NCBI GenBank assembly: GCA_003254885.1
Contig: QANT01004444.1
Coordinates: 1 to 43,332 of the forward strand
Source: Purshia tridentata
Lineage: Eukaryota; Streptophyta; Magnoliopsida; Rosales; Rosaceae
Direction of reading: 5' to 3'
Length of the DNA stretch: 43,332 nucleotides
Position numbers and translations under genes: made by a program. Shown one piece after another: positions 10,653 through 22,700 of the stretch. The notes under the pieces were generated by a model, which saw only the letters and a list, made by a program, of their open reading frames with translations, had not been told where the DNA came from and searched no databases. Every line of letters starts with the position of its first letter. Positions within the stretch are counted from its first letter, which is position 1.

Positions 10653-13600
10653 CATGTGTGAAGCACAAAAATAAGTTAAATACACTAACCTGAAATTCCT
10701 TGTGCACTTGCTGCATGAGCAAGCATCATCTTGCCATTAGCATCACCAATGCAAAACAGGTGAGGAACCTGATTTTCAGAATTCACATCAGAAAGACAGA
10801 AACAATTGATGATGTTCATGCAAGGATTTTTGCTCGTAAGAAAATTCACAACGTACCAAGTTTCCATTTGCATCTATCACTCTCATGCGCTCATCAACAG
10901 GAATAAAACCACGTTGTGTTGCTACATCAACCTGCAGAAAAGCAATGTCAAAAACTATTGCTGCCTATTTTCTGAATAATTCTAAATACTCTGAAACCAC
11001 ATAAGTAGTAATCGAGATGCCATACATTCTCCAATCCAAGACCTTTTGTGAATGGGGCCCTTCCAGTTGCAATTAATGCTGCATCTACCTGTGAGAAGAA
11101 TAATGTATTATTCATATGAATTTGATAAGCTATGCTAAAAGAAATTAAAAGGCAAGCACTCCAGCTCTCAGGCATAATTTGGAAGTCTAAACATCTGTCT
11201 GACTTCAAAAATAGATTTACAAAGGGTTATCTTAATTACCCAATTAAGGCTCTAACCGGAAGGAGATAAGTTCTTAAACATCTGTCTGACTTCAAAAATA
11301 GATTTACAAAGCAATTAAGGCTCTAACCGGAAGGAGATAAGTTCTTTGACAAAGGTACAATTCAACAAGCACAGAATGTAGTTCTTTCTAACAGATTGAT
11401 ACAAAAAAATTCATTAATGGCAGCATAATAAGTCCTTTACATACATTAAATCAAGTTAAATATATTCAACTAATTACCTCCAGAGTATCTTTTGGTTCCT
11501 TGGTCTTTGCATCAATTAGTTCAATGATGACTGGTTTCCCATCCTTTGCAGGGGTGATCTATAAAAGACCAAAAAAGATGAAAAACTGAAACAGCAAACC
11601 CAACAACACTTACTAGACACTATTCAGAGAATAAACACAGGTTACCTTGGATGCAAATACTCCAGTTTGATAATCAATCTTCCGTGGATTTATTAGAACC
11701 CTCTGGGCTAACTTCCCAATCTCAGGATCAAAACCAGGCATAAGCTGATCTAAAGCTTCAATGAAAGTAACCTACAAAATACCTAAATATTAAACTAGAT
11801 TGCCTTGTGACATAAGAACTCCTAGATCACACAAAAGCATGACTAAAAAAATTAAAATAAATAAAAAGGTAACTTGATCACACAATAGCATAATTTAGAA
11901 AATTAAATATATAAAAAGGTAACTTAATGGGCTGCAGACACAAAGAGAAGTAACTGATTGGCCAGATAAGGTCTCCATCTTTTAATGCTATAAGGCCTTA
12001 AGTCACAATTAATGGTAGCTTGTCCGCCTCAAATGGAAGACTTGGCTCATTTTTGGTTTCGCATATATGAACTGTAAAATTTCACAAGATAAAAAGGAAA
12101 GCGAAAGAAAGAACTACCTCACTTCCTAGTGCAGTATATACATCACTGAACTCAAGACCTATGTAACCACTTCCAACAATAGCAATCCAGTCTGGAACAT
12201 GCTCCAATTTCAGTGCATGGTCACTAGTAATTACAGTCTTCCCTGCAGGTCCATTATATAGTCACTAGGTATTCCTTAATCATAGTAACCAAGGGTCTGA
12301 AATCAATCAATTTATATGCCTTCTAAAATTAAAAATGCTTTGATCAACCATTAGATAACAGGGAAGAAAAAATATATATAACTTTTACCATCAACTTCAA
12401 CACCCTTAGGAACAAAAGGAACGGAACCGGTGGCAATGATTATGTTTTTTGCTGTTACTACTTTGTCAGAAGATCCAATTTTCACCTTTTGAGGGCCCTG
12501 AATTGTTCCATAAACAAAAGAACAAATGTTAGGATAACTATCAGGATGCCAGATCAGAACTTACAATATATCAGAGATGTCAAACTTAATCATAGCCATG
12601 TTCTTAACAATATTGTCATTGTATCAAATACTAGCTTTATTTTTAACTGAGCATGAGAACTTATGTTTGTGTTGTCACTAAATCAATTTGAAAGCATGTA
12701 TGACTTACCAGAATTGTACCAACACCTGTCAGTATGTCCACTCCAAGTGACTTCATTGAACTGGTTAAATTATTACGAATTTTTGTTGCAAGGTTATTTG
12801 CATGATCAGCTACTCCCTGTCTGTCATATGCAGCTGCTGAAACCTATAGTAAGTCACAAGAAAGCATTAGTGTAAGATACATAAGTTTTCATGACTAACC
12901 AATAAATTTTTCCATATATACATACAATTGATAAATAAAATCATATTTTACCTGCAAACCCAAAGCCTTAAGGTGATGCTCATTCTGAAGCTCACGCATC
13001 CGACCACTCACTGCCAGAAGAGCTTTAGATGGAACACATCCTCTGTTAACACATGTTCCACCCACCACATCTCCCTCTACGATGGCAGTTTTCAGACCCT
13101 GCAATTGTTGGGTGTTGAGAATTACTTCACCTCTTACGTAACCCGGTTAGCAATAAACGACAGTAACATACTAAATGTCACTAACAGACATAAGAGCATG
13201 CAGATTCTAGATCAATTATTGCCAGAAAAGAAAAAAATAAACAACTTCCAAATTAAGGGCCGTATGCTGGAAAATAATAGTATATATTTTATGTTACCTC
13301 ATATATGATGTCATTTCTTAATGTGTGCAGTCATTCATGATAGTGGTTAAGTCTGAGATGTATATATACATATACATACATACACAAAATATGAGAGCTG
13401 TATTAATATTTTCAAGCATTCAACTAAAATGTGTTTTGGTTCATACATTTTTTGTAGAATGGGATTTAAGCTGAAAAATCAAGCAATCAGTGACCATTGA
13501 GCTAAATCCAAAGCTCAGAGTCACAATTTCTCAGCAAATTCTAATGGTGTGTCCAAAGTTACATACCTTCTCGACGGCGTGGAGAGCAGCACCGTGGCCG

Positions 13601-13887
13601 CCGACGCCGGCACCGATGATGAGCAAGTCGTAGTCGAACGACTTGGGAGGACTTCCGTTTTCGGACAAGGAGGCCGAGACGAGCTTGGTGGGGAGCGAGT
13701 GAGCCGAGAGGCGGACTCGGACCGAGTCGGACTGGGCGAGCGACGAGAAGCCCAAGGCCTCTCTGCGGAGGCCGCAGAATCGGAGATTGATCAGCTTGGA
13801 GGGCGCGAGAGGGAGGGGCGATTGAAGGACGTAGTTTGATCTGGGAATGGTGGAAGAGAAGGAAGGGAGAGAGAGCAAGGACTGCAT
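9478..13887 (-). CDS. LPD1: Plastid dihydrolipoyl dehydrogenase (E3 of plastid pyruvate dehydrogenase)
   Basis: A FAD flavoprotein that reoxidises dihydrolipoamide with NAD+, as E3 of the plastid pyruvate dehydrogenase complex that feeds acetyl-CoA to fatty acid synthesis. Exons in transcript order: 13887-13567, 13098-12952, 12843-12709, 12497-12389, 12242-12118, 11771-11646, 11558-11478, 11088-11026, 10931-10857, 10768-10690, 10578-10478, 10370-10257, 10117-10004, 9842-9771, 9549-9478. The total is 577 aa, near the Arabidopsis plastid forms (about 570). Residues 1-80 are a Ser/Arg-rich, acid-poor transit peptide. FAD-binding GAGVGG is at 92-97, the redox disulfide GGTCVNRGC uses C123 and C128, NAD-binding GSGYIG is at 261-266, FAD-binding CIGDA is at 400-404, and the catalytic His-Glu pair in HAHPTLSE is H539/E544. 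The start is the Met just before the transit peptide; an upstream in-frame Met exists. The last exon is the least sure; reading on past 9771 instead would end after KVSC. Confidence 0.95.
10619..10650. repeat. (GA)n microsatellite in LPD1 intron
   Basis: About 16 GA units in the intron between exons 11 and 10 of the LPD gene. A likely length-polymorphic marker. Confidence 0.9.
11188..11346. repeat. Tandem duplication in LPD1 intron
   Basis: 11188-11274 (87 bp) is followed directly by 11275-11346 (72 bp). The copies are otherwise nearly identical, but the second lacks 16 bp (GGTTATCTTAATTACC). It lies in the intron between exons 8 and 7, so coding sequence is untouched. Confidence 0.9.
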
Positions 13888-14772
13888 TTTCGGGAGTGTG
13901 GAGCGATCGATCGATCCGAGAGAAATGAGAGTGGTGAGGTGCGAGTTTGGGTGTTGAGTTGTGTTGTTATTATGGGAATGAGACAGACTTGAAGCGAGGC
14001 CTCGAGGAGTCCGTTGAGGACTTAAGAGCAAGTAGGAGGGGCGGAGATAACAAAGTGCGGCGGATAAACTACTCCTTTCTTTCTGGTTTCTTTCTATTAG
14101 TATTACTTCCTGTGTAATTAGTTCTCCACTTGTCCTCTCTTGCTAAAATGCGCATGGCGCCTATTGTTTGAGTGAAAAACTGTAAAAATTTGAGTAACCA
14201 ATAATCACCATGATTCGTGCAGTGGGATTAACTATTACACCTACTGAATGCGCCCACGTAATATGGAAAAAAAGTAAGTGCCACGTCATTAAAATCTGGT
14301 TAAATTTCTCAAATACCCTCGAGGTCGCATGGATGGGGTGGGGGAAGACATTATATAATAAGCCCTCGGGCCAACATAGGCCCAATAGCTCGCTTTAGAA
14401 TTAAAGGCACGACTACCCTTTGAACTAACAACCATATAGCGGGCTTGAATCCTTTGGAGCACGGCGGGTCTTTAAAAGCCTCATGGCACCAACTTATAGA
14501 TAGCTCCTATGAACTGATTCTCGTATTTACATGCGGATTATTTCATACACTGCCAGTATGAAATTCTATATGACAATTTTATGTGCACTTCTATATAGAA
14601 GATGTGTCATTCTAGACGGTCAAGGAAAAATGACACTGATTTTATTTCGGTTTTGGGTTTTGAGTTTAGGACATCGAGTTAAAATTTTAAGTCAAGGTCT
14701 ATAGTCATATATAAAGTCTCAAGTTCAAGTCCTTGGTTTTAAGGACTTTAGGATGAATTTAACCATTATGGA
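13888..14772. other. LPD1 5'UTR and promoter region, spacer
   Basis: The 5'UTR of the minus-strand LPD gene should lie in the first 100-200 bases. In-frame codons upstream of the chosen ATG stay open to 14031 but read as low-complexity Ser/His/Asn sequence, typical of leader DNA. No clear TATA box was fixed. The rest is unassigned. Confidence 0.4.
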
Positions 14773-15750
14773 TAGGGGTGGGTTCAGTAAGATAATCGTA
14801 CTGAAACACAAATACCAATTGCTGGTTGATAGTTGGAAGTGTTTTCAGCTCCGATTTCGTACTGACGGAGTTTGGTAACTGTACATTTCGATATTGGTCA
14901 GTGAGGACGGTGTCGGAACGGTATTAGCCCTATCGTCTTCTTTCTCATGTTCTCCTTTGGAAGCTTATGCTCATGCTTGCTTTGCTCCTGCTCCACCTTG
15001 AAAGCTTTAAAGGATTGAGCTTTCAATTAATGGATCTCCAAACTCATATAATACACAAACAGAGCAATTAAATTGAATTGAAGAAAACCTAAATCTTAGA
15101 ATCAAGATGTTCTATGGTGAGAGAAAGAGAAAAGATGAGATTGTGAAGTGGAAGGAAGAGAAGGGATGCCGTTATGGAAGCAAGGTCAGATATTGTGTCT
15201 TACAACACTAAAGTTTGTGTTGAATCTCTTTTATGCCTTTCTAGTAAGCAAGACTTGTGTTGAATCTCATTGCAACACCAAGGCTTCTGTTGAAGACACT
15301 TTAAAAACAATCATTTTAGGAAATAACCATTTGGCCCAAACTTATTTTAAATAAAATTTAGGTCCAAATTTTTTGACAAGAATAAAAACTTTTTTTCTTT
15401 TTTGGAATAGGTATTGAAGGTTTTGGGCAAATAGGGAGATGAGGTTGGGGTTTTGGCAAAAAGGGTGACAAAAAGGTTTTGTTCAAGGGGGTTGCTAGTT
15501 GGATTGTTGGGTTGTTTATGGAGAAGAGATTTATGGGTTAATGGGTTTGCAGAGGATAGGTTGATATACTTTTCGGTATCGAAATACCATTGATATTGAC
15601 ATTTCAATATCATTTTCGACTTTGATTACTATGGATATGGATCAATTGGAGTCTGAAACTAAAAATGCAAGAAAAACCACTGAACTGTCGTTATAAAAAC
15701 GGTTCTATAGTTAATAGTTTTCGATAAATCGATATATAAATTCAGCCCTA
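14773..15750. mobile_element. Candidate non-autonomous hAT element, 978 bp
   Basis: The left end starts TAGGGGTGGGTTCAGT and the reverse complement of the right end starts TAGGGCTGAATTTAT, both close to hAT termini. Flanking 8-mers ATTATGGA (14765-14772) and ATTATGTA (15751-15758) match at 7 of 8 positions, as expected for an aged 8-bp hAT target duplication. No transposase is visible. Terminal repeats are short and imperfect, so the call is moderate. Confidence 0.6.
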
Positions 15751-16778
15751 ATTATGTATTGAGTTTTAGATTTAAAGTCTAAAGTATAGATGTATAGGAT
15801 TCGAAGTATTGAGTTTGGTCCCCAAGTCCAGGTTCGTTTCGTCCTCAAGTCCAAGTTCGTTTCGTCCAAATATATTTATATAACCTAACTACTTACTGGT
15901 ATAATGATTTATTCTTCATTTATACATCAATGATAATTATTCGTGAGTAAATTTAGCGAAAAAATTGATAAATAAAAAAAATTCAGGCTCACTAATACTC
16001 TCATTGCAAGAGTCTGATCAATCATCCAATCATCACAAAGTCACGTGGCATCTCAGCTATATTTTATTGATCCAAGTCCTCACAATCACAAATATGAACC
16101 AAGCCGGAGCCGGGCACTAGCTTGTCTCATGTAACATCATTGGTGGCACCTCCGTTTGCTACAAACTGCACGCCTGTCGCCTGTCCATTGGCGACCGGAT
16201 GGAGTACGAGGTCGTGTCATTAGCTAACTCCTAGAAACTACACGTGTTCTATTCGTTGATGAACCAATCAGAAGCAAACGTGTGGGTCTTTCAGCTACAG
16301 GCAGGTAAGGGACCCAGGGCACGCACACTCACCAAACTCTCGCGCGGGTTCCGCGCGAAAAGAAATCGCGTGGAAATGCGTGGACACTATGGTCAATGGC
16401 TTCCCCGTAATTGCACACGAAAACAGGGGCATAACGGGGATACAACAATTTTCAACATGCGTAATAGTTTTCCACTTTTCTTCTCTTAGCGAAGCCTCGA
16501 AGGTCGGGGCTTAGACACTTGCACAGAAAAGAATAAAAAGCGAAGAGAGAGTGTGGCGAGAGAGAGAAAGTGAGAGAAATTTTGGAGGTTTACACTGCTA
16601 CGTTAATGGCGGTTAGAGTTTTCTACTGATCCCCGGGAACCCTAATCACCTTCCTTTATCCCCCTCTCCTCTTACCTCCCCACAAAACCCTAATTTAACG
16701 TTTTTCGAATCCTCAGCTTCGATTCAGTCTGATATCTAATTTTGGCTCCGAATTCGAATCGCATACATAGGAGCTACG
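15751..16778 (+). promoter_or_regulatory. PP4R3 promoter and 5'UTR region
   Basis: Contains CACGTG G-box cores near 16042 and 16240 (ACACGTGT), a CCAAT motif near 16264, and a perfect inverted repeat of 8-bp arms TCGCGCGG / CCGCGCGA at 16340-16358, whose right side reads TTTCGCGC on the minus strand, an E2F-type site. A GA-rich then C-rich leader leads to the ATG at 16779. At 15822-15867 a 20-bp unit with GTTCGTTTCGTCC is repeated. The transcription start was not determined. Confidence 0.45.
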
Positions 16779-19700
16779 ATGGGCGCTCCGGATAAATCAC
16801 AGACCAACGCCAATTCGATGCAGGTGAGTTTGCTTTTTCTGCAAATTAGGAAGCTTAACAATTTGACCTAGAATCGCAGTGAATACAGCTTCTTTGTTAT
16901 AAGCGACTTTTGAAGCTTGAGGTTGGTTTTCTTTGCTTTCAATTGTATATTTTGTTTTGCTTTCTGCATAATTATGTGTACTGGTTTATTTCAATTCTGG
17001 GCTGAGCTGGTGATATTTACTGGGGGAGGGAGAGTGTTAACATTTCAAATTCGATTGCATTAGCGTTTCTGTGTGGAAAGTTATTTTGCTTGTACAGTAC
17101 CATTCTATCTTGCTTGTGTTCTCTGAGGTGTCTAAATTTTTTAAGTGTTATATGAATCATATTAGTTTATTGGAGATATAAGAGGTGTTGCAGTTAAGTG
17201 TATGGCACCTTCTAACGGCAGAGTTAATATCAGTGCTACTTTCTTCACCTTCTATTAATAGTAAGGACACTGTTCTTCACTGAGAAGGTACTATGACTAC
17301 CATTTAGGTGGTGTGGGTAAGGAAGTTCCTAAATAGTAGTTCTTTTGATTTTTCGAGGGAAGTTGAAGTTTAAATGTTAACAAAGGTAGGTACTGGTTTG
17401 GGTTGAAAGATGTGGTGGAATATACTTTTGTAATTTAAAATTGTGAAAGCTCCAGGTCTCCGGGGAGGATATTTCTTTATAAGTTGAAAGAGGATTATTT
17501 GGTGGAGTTGTCATGGGAAAGAGTTTAAAAGTAGTGTGGAGGCTTGTAGCTCTAGTGCTTGAGAGCATTTACACTACACTCGAGGTCATGAGTTCAAATC
17601 CCCCTCTTCCAATAACGTTTGACAAAAAAAAAAAAAAAAGAGTTTAGTGGTAGTCCTNAAAAAAAAAAAAAAAAAAAAGAGTTTAGTGGTAGTCCTTTGT
17701 GGGATTGTCTGAGCTCTATATATAAAACCTTTCGTTATGCACAGCTTATTTGAGTTCCATCCAAATATTTTACCCATCCTTATGCTTAATTTAGTTAGGT
17801 TACTGGACCTTGAGACGTGGGCCCTCGATTTAATTTGGTCGTAGCTTTTTTATATCAGTGGTGTCTCTGTCTTGGAAACCACAAATTTTGGAAGATTGCT
17901 GTCGTCGTTGTCGCTTTGTTTGTCTTGAGTTATTGGTCTCCTTTAGCAAATTTCCATGTTAGACGACGAATTGCTGACGTTGAGTGATTTTACAAGCTTT
18001 CTATTATCTATTATTTTATTTTTATTTGTGATCTCTTCTGTACCTATTTCGTTGTGCTAGATTACTTGCTTTTGGGCCGTTATATTCTCCTGTAATGGCA
18101 ACTTGATTTTAAAGTTGAATGATAGAAAATGACGTGATAATGTTCTTACACAACTGCATTGGACAAGTGATTCATTGTGTGACATTACTGAAATCAATGC
18201 ATTAACCCTATCTATCATGTTAAGAACATGGAAAGTAATACCATCAATTAAATGCTGGCTTATGGTAACTTTTAAATAATGTTCTATAAACACTTCTTAT
18301 ATTTTGCAAGTTCTTAGAATTATGCATATGCATTTAATCTCACATTTTGGTAATTGTCTTTTTATGGTAATGTAGTGTTTCTCTGATCATGAAATTAATA
18401 CATTTGCTTGTTTATGTGCTTAGAGCACCGGCACAATGTGGACAAGTCAACATGACATATCGCAAACAACTATTACAGATACGAGGCAAACAACTATAAA
18501 TAAATGTATTTTAATAATAATATATATGCAGTTTCATCTATTATCCATGAATAATCAGTTTGCAATTAATTTTTGTAAAATTACGCGGAAAATAATTTCA
18601 TTAAACATGTAAAACATAAACTATAACTTCATACAGAACTTCACATCTCATTAAATTCAAATCTAATAGTCAAAAATACGAAAAGATTCTTCCAAAACAA
18701 AAGAAAACTTCACTTGGCTAATACTTCTAAATTCTCATCATCATCATTTTTTTGTTTTATTTATGGAAAGCCATCACAACCTCCATTTCAGATTCAGCAT
18801 TGTTTCTCATAAAAAAATAAAAAAAAAAGATTCAGCATTGTCAGTAGTTTCAGGTGGAGAAAAAATGTTGACATGTCTCATGATGTGTCAAGTGCCAGTG
18901 TCATGTCGGTGTCTTACTCGTATCTGACAGGCGGCATGGACATGACTGTCGGTGCTTCTTAGTTCATGTGCATGATTGATGATATTGCCACAGCAGTTTA
19001 TTCTACCCATTATATATCCTCCCACATTGTAGTATATCTATTAATCCTTATCATTTACTTCGTGTAAAGAAGTTCATACTGCTTGTACCACATAAACTTG
19101 TTTAACTCGAAGAGATAACTAGGATGTGCTGGATTTAGTATTGAAATTTGAGTGTTGATGTGGATGGCCTCTTTTGGACTTGGAGGCATATTTGAATAAA
19201 TTTCTTTAATGAAGTATGTAAATGTGAGCAGATAAATCACATTGTGGTCAATTCAGTGTTATTTAAACTTATGGTATTGCTTATGTAGATTATTGGCATG
19301 TTTTGCTCGTATAATGCTTTTGTGTGATGTTATTTGTCACATGAGGTGGCTGTTAAAATGCAATTTAAAGGTTTAAACTTTTGATAATGACAACAATTTT
19401 TATGTGTTCATGATCATGTTCACTTGTCTTAACTTTATATCATAACTTTATAGCTATTATGAGTACTTCATGTGTTTAACGTGCATTTGCATGGTATAAC
19501 ATGGTACTTAATGCACCTCTTCCTTGGGTATAAAATCACTACCTTTGTTGTTGCTTTTTTTCCTCTTCAGTTGTATTTAAGATTATGAAACCATGCTGCT
19601 TCCTATATAAAATTAGTAACAAAGAAAGATAATGTCCATCACGTTTAAAATATGTATTTCTCTGTGATCATCTTTTGGATTTACAATAGTTTGTTGGTAT

Positions 19701-22700
19701 ATTGCATATGGTCGAAGTTTTTGGTCTAATATTTATCTTTTATAATTCTCAGCGCGTTAAGGTCTACCGTCTGAATGATGATGGAAAATGGGATGATCAG
19801 GGAACTGGTCATGTCACTGTTGACTATTTGGAGGTTTGTTAATCTCATCGATTTGAATCTATGTTGATATGATAGAGACGAGAAAATTTGTGAAAATGAA
19901 TTGTTTGGTGTCAAATTTTTTAAGAAATGATTGCCTGAAATTGCTTTGCATTTTGATTGAATGAAAATTTTGTAACGCAGCGATCAGAAGACCTGGGTTT
20001 GTTTGTTATTGACGAAGAAGACAATCAGACATTACTTCTGCATCGGATCAGCTCGGATGATATTTACAGAAAGCAAGAAGGTATTTTATGTTTTAGCTGA
20101 TAAATTATGTACATATTAGTTTGCTATTATTTGATGTACTCAAAGGGTTAGGATTGATACTGAATTGTTCGGTTTGGATGATTTCTTTTTAAGATACAAT
20201 TATCTCATGGAGAGATCCCGAATACTCTACCGAATTAGCACTCAGCTTCCAGGAGAGTACAGGCTGCTCTTACATATGGTAACCTCTGAATTTTAATTCC
20301 TGGTAACAGAGTTGGTTTCTCATCTTCTGATTCCACTAATTATTTTGCTTGCTTTATCAGGGACCACATATGCAGTGTGCAGAGAAATCTACATTTTACT
20401 TCACTTAACAGTAAGTTTTGGCAATATCATAAAAAAAAATACATTCATTTCTCTCATTGTTGTTCTTTGCATTTTAATATCTGACCTATGTGGTTTTGGA
20501 GCTGGTTCTTGCCTCACAATGACATTGGGGGTATCTTGGGCAACATTGGCCATTGGCTATATCTATATGATGACTTCTCTATGCAATCAAAATTCTCTTA
20601 TTCTGATTTCAGCTGTCTACCCAGCCCCCTTTTGCACAAGAACCTTGTATTTATAATGATAACTCAGGTTTAAAGTTTGAGGATGTCTGTTTATACGAGT
20701 GTGTATCACCAGTGGTATATAGATATAAGCCACTGAACACTTGTGACTTTTGGAAGTGAACGATGTAAAGCACTGATTTTAAGTTATTCTAAAAAGGCTT
20801 TTACTTAAATTGTTTTGATGGCAAGGTACAATCATTGATGAGAAAGACACAATATAGACCTATATAATAAACAGGGAGTCTTGAGTTGTACACTGTGAGT
20901 GTGTTATTTTATTTGTTTTCTCTTTCTAAATAGGAGGCATGAATTGTTCATCCTCGTTTGTGATATCTGTAGATGAGACATTTCACAGTGCAAACAGTGA
21001 GTTGAGGGAGCTGCCTGCAGTTGAGCTATCCACACTTCCTTTAATTCTCAAGGTTCTATCGGTTGTATCTCATATTTTACTTTTATCTATCTTTTTTGTC
21101 ACATTTTTCACTCAATGTTTATGGCCAGGAATATGATGTTTTACCCCTGGGGCTTTTCTTATCTTCCATTTTTTCTTTGTCATCTGCTGTCTTATATTTA
21201 TGTAAGATACATCATACACACAAAGTGATGACAAGGCATATGCATTTGTCTTGCAGACTGTGGCTGAGAGTGGCATTGCTGATCAGTTGCGACTGACGGA
21301 ACTGATATTGACTGATGTAAGCTTTGTATATCTTTGTGAGTCTCTGGAGAAATGGATAATTCTGCCATGTTGATGTAGTTAGTGGGGTTCTGTCATGTCA
21401 ATAAAAAAGCAATTGTGGAAGTAGGTCTAAATTAGTAATTCTTAAATCTGAAAATTTGTCTCAGTGTAACCTTCATCTACAGTTTGTCATTTCGGTTATA
21501 CTTCATGCTGTTGTATTTTTCTAATGAACTTGTTGTTCTTAATGCAGCAAGATTTTTTCCAAAAGCTTATGGGCCTATTTAGAATCTGTGAAGACTTGGA
21601 AAATGTTGATGGTCTTCACATGATATACAAAATAGTAAGGGGGATCAGTAAGTATTCCTTTGCTATTTCATCCTCAAAATAGATACTTCCTAAATGCATC
21701 TCTCCTTTTGTTATTTAGTGATATATGGTTTTCTACCTGCAGTTCTACTGAATAGTCCTCAGATCTTTGAGAAAATTTTTTGTGATGACTTAATCATGGA
21801 TATCATTGGGTCCCTCGAATGTGAGTTTTGTTGGTTTTTATATTCATGATAACCTTCTATTTTTGAATTTAGTGGCGGCCTGGTTTGTAGTTTGGTTCTT
21901 GGATTGTTATGGTTCGCTATTGTTTTGATGATGATGTTGCAATTACTTGAACTTTTGGTTTGCAGATGACCCTGAAGTACCTCATGTCCAACATCATCGT
22001 AACTTTCTAAAAGAGCATGTTGTTTTTAAGGAGGTAATCATTTTCTTTACTTTGTGTGGTTGGATTTGGGATAAGGACTAGAGGGAGGTTGGAGGGTATC
22101 TTAATATGCATGTATATATTCATATATTTATATATGAGATTTGTTTGTTTCTTGCTTATGTATCTTGATTTATGAATTCACTTTTCGCAGGCCATACCGA
22201 TTAAAGATGCTATGGTTTTGTCAAAGATACATCAGACGTATAAAGTTGGCTATTTAAAGGTTTACTTGCTTTTATATTTAACATCTTTGTTTTCCCATTT
22301 TATTTGGTTGTAATTCTCACTCTGCGTTATTTTAGGATGTTGTTTTGGCTAGAGTATTGGATGAGGCCACAGTTGCAAATCTCAATTCCATTATTCATGC
22401 AAACAATGCCGTTGTAAGAATTTACAGCTCACTCTTTAGACATATTGGGCTCTATGTTATGTTATGCCTAATTTTTCTATTCTGTTGTAGGTTGTTTCTT
22501 TGCTAAAGGATGACAGTACCTTTATTCAGGAATTGTTTGCCAGGTTAAGGTCACCATCCACCCCTGCAGAATCTAAAAAGAATTTGGTAATTGTTGATTT
22601 ACTTAACTGCTCTTTAATTGTCTTTCTGAGCCATGGTATTGGTGCAATGGAGAGTACATGAATATGTAATTGATCTTTTAGATTGTGTAACCCCGTTTCT

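Noticed and set aside
13549..13839. 96-codon plus-strand ORF rich in Glu, Arg and Gly
   Set aside because: It is the antisense shadow of the GC-rich first exon of the LPD gene.
14386..14500. Possible tRNA or organelle DNA insert
   Set aside because: Short tRNA-like phrases are present but no cloverleaf could be drawn.
20312..20656. 114-codon hydrophobic ORF resembling a membrane protein
   Set aside because: It runs through PP4R3 exon 5 in the wrong frame and its T-rich intron, which encodes hydrophobic residues by chance.
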